The translations under genes and the position numbers were made by a program. The notes below the pieces were generated by a model. That model saw only the letters and a program-made list of their open reading frames with translations, was not told the origin of the DNA and ran no database searches. This document shows positions 59,069 through 64,000 of a stretch of DNA of 64,000 bases, one piece after another; position 1 is the stretch's first letter, and each line of letters begins with the position of its first letter. The stretch comes from Cladopsammia gracilis (lineage: Eukaryota; Cnidaria; Anthozoa; Scleractinia; Dendrophylliidae), in contig JAJGOT010000292.1 in assembly GCA_022457155.1 (NCBI GenBank), forward strand, positions 342,501 through 406,500, given 5' to 3'.

Positions 59069-60407
59069 GTATGTTGAATTTTGTTTCACCATAGAAAAAA
59101 CTTATTCCTTCCAAAGAGCTAAAAATATGCTTCTGCAAATAGATAACAATGGAATAATTCAAACTCAGCTTAGCAATCTGCTAATCTAATTATCTAAAAT
59201 TATTATTATACATAATAGTAATCCCAAAAGCGCAAGTTGTTCGCTTCACCGCTTTTAAATAAGAATAGTAAATATCATTTCAGGGGTAATAAGATCGAAA
59301 CTCTGCAATTTTGTTCGTATTATAGCGGAGCACTTACTGGGCCGAAGGCCCGGCTGCGCAGCCCCATACTCATAGTACCCATGCTCGTCATTTTTCATGG
59401 TCATGGCCAGCTGAATGTTTCGCGGGCGGCGTCTTTACATGTGTGTCCGTCCGAGCGCTGGGCAGGGCTAATTCTGTTCAACATCCGGGATCTTTGAGGC
59501 TTTGTTTTTCGCGCGGCTACACAGCCATCAGCTCGGTAAACACTTGGTGGCAGGATTTTTTGCTGTTTTTAGCGGAGAATTAAAGTCGTTATTACCCAAC
59601 ATTTTTTTGCGGTTTGCTACTCAAGACAGGATACTAATTAAGGGATACTCAGAATCCGCTTTAGTGGAAAAAGAAGAGCTTTCAGGGATAAAATCTTGCT
59701 TCGAGGAACTTTATACGTTTTTAGCAATGCGAAGAGATGGGTTCATTGTACGGATTTCAGCACCAAAGCGGAGATTTAAAGAATTTCCAAGTACAGTAGT
59801 CGCCGGAGGGACTTAAAGGTAAAACAAATTACATTTTTCGATGGGAATTTATCTTGCTATCAATCTGTGATTGACTTTTTGCAGTTGTGTTCTCGTTAGT
59901 TTTGTAGAATTGTTTATAAACGTGTAGCTTAAATTCAGTTGTATTAATTTCTTGAATTTGATCGAAGACACGGTAATGGTACGCGTTTTGCTTTTAAACA
60001 ACTAATGGAGATTTGAATAAAATTTTTCGAAAGAAGATTACGTTGTCCATTTTTATGGTTTGTTCATTCATTACATAGATTGAAAAGCGATTTTATGTAA
60101 ATAAAACAAGACTTAGATTTTATATTCGCGTCGCCTTATGCAAATATGTTTGTGTATTTTTGCAAATCATTTTATCGGGCATTTTTTGACAAGCAACAAC
60201 TGTATTTTATTCGGAAAATAGTCGTAATAGTTATTCTAGACGGAGAAAAAGTTGTTTTTGTGAACTTTTGTACGGTCTAAATGTACTGTGCAGACGGTCG
60301 GGTAATATTGAGAATTGCTAAAATTGAAAAATAGCCCGGTCGTCAATCTTAATTCTTGTGCTTCCGACCTTTTACCTAAGTTAAGTTCAAAGTCATCTTA
60401 GTTAAGC
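59069..60407. other. Intron 18, left part; no gene seen
   Basis: It includes a GC-rich self-complementary stretch near 59338-59365 (GGGCCGAAGGCCCGGCTGCG) that looks like a dispersed repeat. A 104-codon ORF (59502-59816) has no recognisable domain, splice context or conservation clue, so it is not called. Confidence 0.45.
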
Positions 60408-60790
60408 TTGTTCAGAGGGTGTTCAGAGGGCGACGCTGTTAGGCTAAGGCTAACTATATATGTTATGAAAAATGCGATCAGCTATCGAGGTGCTGTACTT
60501 TGGAACATTGCATCCAGATACTACACTGACAATTTCAAGCAATTTTATGCCAGAGCTAGAAAGGACGATTTTATTAAACAACTGGATTTTAATGCAACCT
60601 CGATTCAAACGCAAAGTAGGAACGTAACGGATTTTAAGTTTTACTAATGTAAATAATTATGTATATAATTATTATTAATTTTAATGTATATAGAAACGTT
60701 TTTAATTAGTGTAGCTAGAAACACGACCCCACAAGCAAGATTTTTGCTTTAACTTTTATCGTGTATAAATAAAGGATGTTGTTGTTGTTT
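60408..60790 (+). mobile_element. LINE 3' remnant
   Basis: It encodes MKNAISYRGAVLWNIASRYY then an Asn/Gln-rich end to 60647, the usual RGAVLWN motif of LINE C-termini. A 3' UTR with GTATAAATAAAGGATG and a TTG repeat tail near 60785 follow. Confidence 0.6.
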
Positions 60791-61007
60791 AAAAAACAGC
60801 TTATTGATAAGTTTATTTATTTATTTATTTATTTACTCAACTTTAATTATACAGATCTTAACATACTATACAAATTAAAGATAAATTAACAATTAAAATA
60901 AATATGAAAAAAACAAGATCTGAATAATTAGGTCAGTTTATACAGAATACAAAGATTCCTTATAAAAAAAAGACTGCCTTAACGTAGCTCAAATAGTAAA
61001 ATATCAT

Positions 61008-61690
61008 GAGTTGTTTGTTTCACTTAAAAAATGCGAAAGTTGTTCGTTTCACTTGAAAAATGTTCATGTTGTTCGCTTCACTGCTTTTAAACAGCTCAAG
61101 CTGTTAGTTTCCCTTGAAAAATGCGCAAGTTGGCCAGAGTTCGGGTTAGGGTTTGAGTTAGGTTTGGGGTTTAAGTTAGGGATAGGGTTTAGGGATAGGG
61201 TTAAGATCTGATGAGTTAGAATAAGGGCTAGGGTTAGAGTTGGGGTTTGAGTTAGCGTTAGGGTTAGAGTTAGCGAAAGTTGTTCCTTTCACTGCTTTAA
61301 AACTGTGAAGTTGTTCGTTTCATTTGAAAAAAAGCGCAAGTTGTTGGTTTCACTGCCTTTGTACAGCTGAAGTTCATTATACTGTGTCTAAATCACTTTA
61401 ACTGTTGGTTTCACTGGCTTTAAACAGCTCAAGTTGTTCGTTTCACTTGAAAAAAGTGCAAGTTGTTTGTTTCACTGCTTTTAAACCGCGCAAGTTGTTC
61501 ATTTCACTGCGGCTAAACCATGTTAGCTGTTCGTTTCGCTTAACAAAAACACGGAAAAAGTACAAGTTGTTCGTTTCACTGCTTTTAACGGCTCATGTTC
61601 GTTTCACTTCACAGAAAAACACTAAAGTTGTCCGTTTCACTTAAAAAAACCACAGGTCGTTTGTTTCAGTACTTCTCAAGTTGTTCTTTT
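61008..61690. repeat. Degenerate repeat with telomere-like stretches
   Basis: About 20 irregular copies of a phrase near AGTTGTTCGTTTCACTTGAA or its CTGCTTTTAAAC variant. In the middle (61139-61275) there are degenerate GGGTTAGGGTTTGAGTTAG stretches. Related words appear at 59232-59260. No gene. Confidence 0.75.
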
Positions 61691-61904
61691 CATCAATAAA
61701 ATTCAAACAAACCCTACTGATCATTTTGTCTTTGCTTACTAGATGTTCCTTGGGATTACTGTTATGAATAATAATAATAATTGTGAAATGATGTATATGA
61801 AATAAATCATATATGAACTGCGGAAATGAAATCAAATGAAGAATGATCCTCGCAGTTGTGAACGCAATTTAAGCAATTGCGAAAAGAAGCCTGAAAAAAA
61901 ATTC

Positions 61905-61956
61905 AAAACTTAACGGGGTTCGAACCCGTGACCTCGCGATACCGGTGCGATGCTCT

Positions 61957-61976
<20 letters not shown>
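61905..61976 (-). tRNA. tRNA-Thr-like (GGT) pseudogene
   Basis: The minus strand reads GGCTTCATAGCTCAGTTGG from 61976. The anticodon loop is CCGGTAT (anticodon GGT) and the T arm ACGGGTTCGAACCCCGT. The 3' acceptor strand is decayed (TAAGTTT instead of TGAAGTC), so it cannot pair fully. Position 33 is C rather than T. Confidence 0.65.
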
Positions 61977-61991
<15 letters not shown>

Positions 61992-62127
61992 AGGTCAATT
62001 GTAGGTTCATATGTTCCCGTGAAAGGAATGAGTGTGAAATGATGTATATGAAATAAATCATATATGAACTGCGGAAATGAAATCAAATGAAGAATGATCC
62101 TCGCAGTTGTGAACGCAATTTAAGCAA

Positions 62128-62364
62128 TAGTCCTTTTTACAGTTGTGTGCTTGATAACCTTGCCTTTGAGTGGAAGCGAGGCTGAAGGTGACCTTGCTTT
62201 GATACAAACCTTTATGCCTTTCATATGTTAATAATGCTTTTCTCATGCTAACTAGCTAAATTTACATCTGAAAAGCTCCAAGGTCTGTATCAAAGCAAGG
62301 TCACCTGCAGCCTCGCTTCCACTCAAAGGCAAGGTTACCAAGCACACAACTGTAAAAAGGACTA
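62128..62364. mobile_element. Foldback MITE, well-preserved copy
   Basis: It starts TAGTCCTTTTTACAGTTG and ends CAACTGTAAAAAGGACTA, with complementary arms of about 80 bp. The flanking AAGCAA and TTGCG are contiguous in the sister repeat at 61871-61881, which marks the insertion point exactly. Confidence 0.88.
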
Positions 62365-62394
62365 TTGCGAAAAGAAGCCTGAAAAAAAAATTCA

Positions 62395-62466
62395 GGACTT
62401 CAACGGGGTTCGAACCCGTGACCTCGCGATACCGGTGCGATGCTCTACCAACTGAGCTATGAAGCC
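62395..62466 (-). tRNA. tRNA-Thr-like (GGT), full cloverleaf, C33
   Basis: The acceptor stem GGCTTCA pairs with TGAAGTC (one G-T). The D arm GCTC/GAGC, anticodon stem TCGCA/CGCGA (one mismatch) and T arm ACGGG/CCCGT with TTCGAAC all form. The anticodon is GGT. The base before it is C, not the usual U33, and the gene sits inside a repeat. It may be a SINE head rather than a working tRNA. Confidence 0.6.
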
Positions 62467-62559
62467 ACTGAATATTTTTTTTCAGGCTTCTTTTCGCAAT
62501 TGTTTAAATTGCGTTCACAACTGCGAGGATCATTCTTTATTTGATTAATAATAATAATG

Positions 62560-64000
62560 TTAGATAATTAGATTAGTCCTGGATTAGCTTGAAATATGAA
62601 GGGCTCGGGGCATAACCGACCTATTCTGAGGTCGTTTTTTATTTTTCTCGCTCAGATTGTCTATTTTTGGCATGTGAACTACAAATTAGTTGCAAAACAT
62701 TGTTCAGATTTTTTTCTGTTGTTTTTCTCCATCGCTTTTAAGAAATAACATATGCAAAAAAACTAAAAAAAAATCTGCATGTCTCCCGTTGAATTCCGCT
62801 TGAAAAAATAAATCCCAAGGTTTACCTGAATTTTTCGATTTTCGCTGATTTTTCACTTCAGATGGCCAAGTTTGGGCCCGTACCGCTAAATCCCACTCAA
62901 GAAAAATAAATTGCGAAGAGCACTTTTATCACCAATAGTCAGATACTTAGATTCGCGCCATCTCCCTTATCCTTACGGACTTCCTTTAGGAAGCACTCCC
63001 GGCTCATAGTCTTTGCCCGCCTTGCTCAATTTCACCCAGCCGCAAGAACCCACTTTGAGCTGCCCAAAGCTGTATTTCAACCTCCCGCGTGACCACGCAA
63101 AGCTTTTCATTGAGCTTTTCGTTGAAATGCAGCTTTTCATTGAAATGCAGTTCAAAAAGAGTGAAAACGTCAAGCAAAACTGCAAAAAAAAAAGAGAAAG
63201 AATAGTACAGCAGTTGTAGCAATACGCACAATAACGATAGACCTGCTAATTAACAGATTATTCCGGTAAGATAGATACTACTAACTAATTGAAGGAGGGG
63301 GTTTTTCGAAATCGTATCTCCAGCTTTCTTTTCAGTAGCATTCAATTTAATGATCATGCTTTGGTCTTTCATCCACACACTGCTCAGTAGATTTTCGTTT
63401 GAATGGTCACAAATAAAAGTGAGAACCACCTTGTACAGCATAACAAACATTAGTTTTCAGTTGGCTCGGTTTTCTTTGTTCTTTTTGGGTGAATATATTC
63501 AAAAGCCCCTGACCATTATTAACTGTCTGAAAAGCTGGTGGCGGCTTTGATTGTAACAGGGAGTGCAGGGCTGAAACAATAACTGATAACAATAGCGAAA
63601 CAATGGAATATATTCCCCTCAACATATTCCCCCAACATATTCCACTTGACTTAGTCCCCTAATAATAGAATAACACAAATGGGAAGACAAAATAGGGCTT
63701 AACAAGGAAACCACACTATCATCAGTCATATTTTTGTTTACATAACAAGACAACATCATCAATCTTATTCCTACATAATTAACTTGCCGGGTCGCGACCA
63801 AACAGTGAAAAATTGATAACATTATACGATGGTATCCTACAGCGATTTAGGTTTCGGGTCTTCAATAGTGTATGACGCCTTGGTTTGCGCTTGAACCTGA
63901 ATATTTTTCCACCGGTTTCCCTTGGAAAACACACCGACATCCACTCCATTGATCTTCGAAAGATGAAGGCGGGCAGTTGGGCCATGGCAAGACTACGAGT
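62560..64000. other. No gene recognised
   Basis: AT-rich sequence with a short tandem at 63106-63151 (GCTTTTCATTGA variants) and a piece of the ACCTTGTACAGCATAA repeat at 63428-63445. ORFs of 60-76 codons have no recognisable features. It probably still lies in a GLG1 intron. Confidence 0.45.

Larger units (their letters stand above)
62085..62548. repeat. Long inverted repeat enclosing tRNA-like core and MITE
   Basis: The left arm (GAATGATCCTCGCAGTTGTG ... then AAAAGAAGCCTGAAAAAAAA) and the right arm (TTTTTTTTCAGGCTTCTTTT ... CACAACTGCGAGGATCATTC) are complementary around the tRNA-like core at 62395-62466. The left arm is split by the MITE at 62128-62364. The left arm sequence also appears uninterrupted at 61838-61900. 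Confidence 0.85.

Noticed and set aside
59502..59816. 104-codon ORF in intron 18
   Set aside because: No recognisable domain, no GLG1-like Cys pattern and no repeat match; could be chance.

Overview
The window is animal nuclear DNA, most likely from a cnidarian (a coral or anemone-like anthozoan). The grounds are an intron-rich orthologue of the Golgi/FGF-binding protein GLG1, TTAGGG-type interstitial telomere repeats, CR1/L2-like LINE ends, tRNA-derived repeats, foldback MITEs and a nearly intact Polinton/Maverick. The species call is inference; the gene and element calls are read from the sequence.

The backbone is one plus-strand host gene. Eighteen consecutive exons of a GLG1-like Cys-rich protein lie between 5747 and 59068. 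All have GT/AG borders and matching phases. The 5' and 3' ends of the gene lie outside the window, so nearly everything else here is intronic.

Region by region: 1-1261 is a 49-bp minisatellite. 1473-5510 is a 4.0-kb mobile element flanked by TA. It has two identical 284-bp direct terminal repeats, a plus-strand HUH-Rep/SF3-helicase gene of CRESS type, a minus-strand DD34E Tc1/IS630 transposase, and between their 3' ends an inverted set of iteron-like GTTAAC motifs. 5747-10957 holds GLG1 exons 1-4 with small elements. 11791-29277 is a 17.5-kb Polinton in intron 4, with 270-bp terminal inverted repeats and a 5-bp target duplication.

The Polinton carries protein-primed DNA polymerase B, a retroviral-type integrase, a packaging ATPase, a double-jelly-roll capsid candidate, a penton-like minor capsid protein, several membrane or coiled-coil proteins, a VLTF3-like zinc-ribbon protein, a YqaJ/lambda-type exonuclease, a small zinc-finger protein and a paralogue of the polymerase N-terminal domain. 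Two promoter classes can be seen. The polymerase, exonuclease, zinc-finger and right-end genes have CCAATTG-AGAAA plus GTATATAC. The structural genes have only a TATATATA box just before the ATG. The copy is ageing: two genes carry in-frame TGA codons and the polymerase exonuclease motif I has Lys for Glu. All three changes fit CpG decay.

29-59 kb holds GLG1 exons 5-18 separated by introns full of minisatellites (41, 66, 39 and 67 bp units), LINE ends, MITEs, a 3.5-kb TTAA-flanked long-inverted-repeat element and a 230-bp MITE with a 10-bp target duplication. 59-64 kb has LINE remnants, a degenerate repeat with telomere-like stretches, and two tRNA-Thr-like cores, one of them inside a long inverted repeat.

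The strongest candidates for something undescribed are the Rep-plus-Tc1 element at 1.5-5.5 kb and the promoter/terminus logic of the Polinton.
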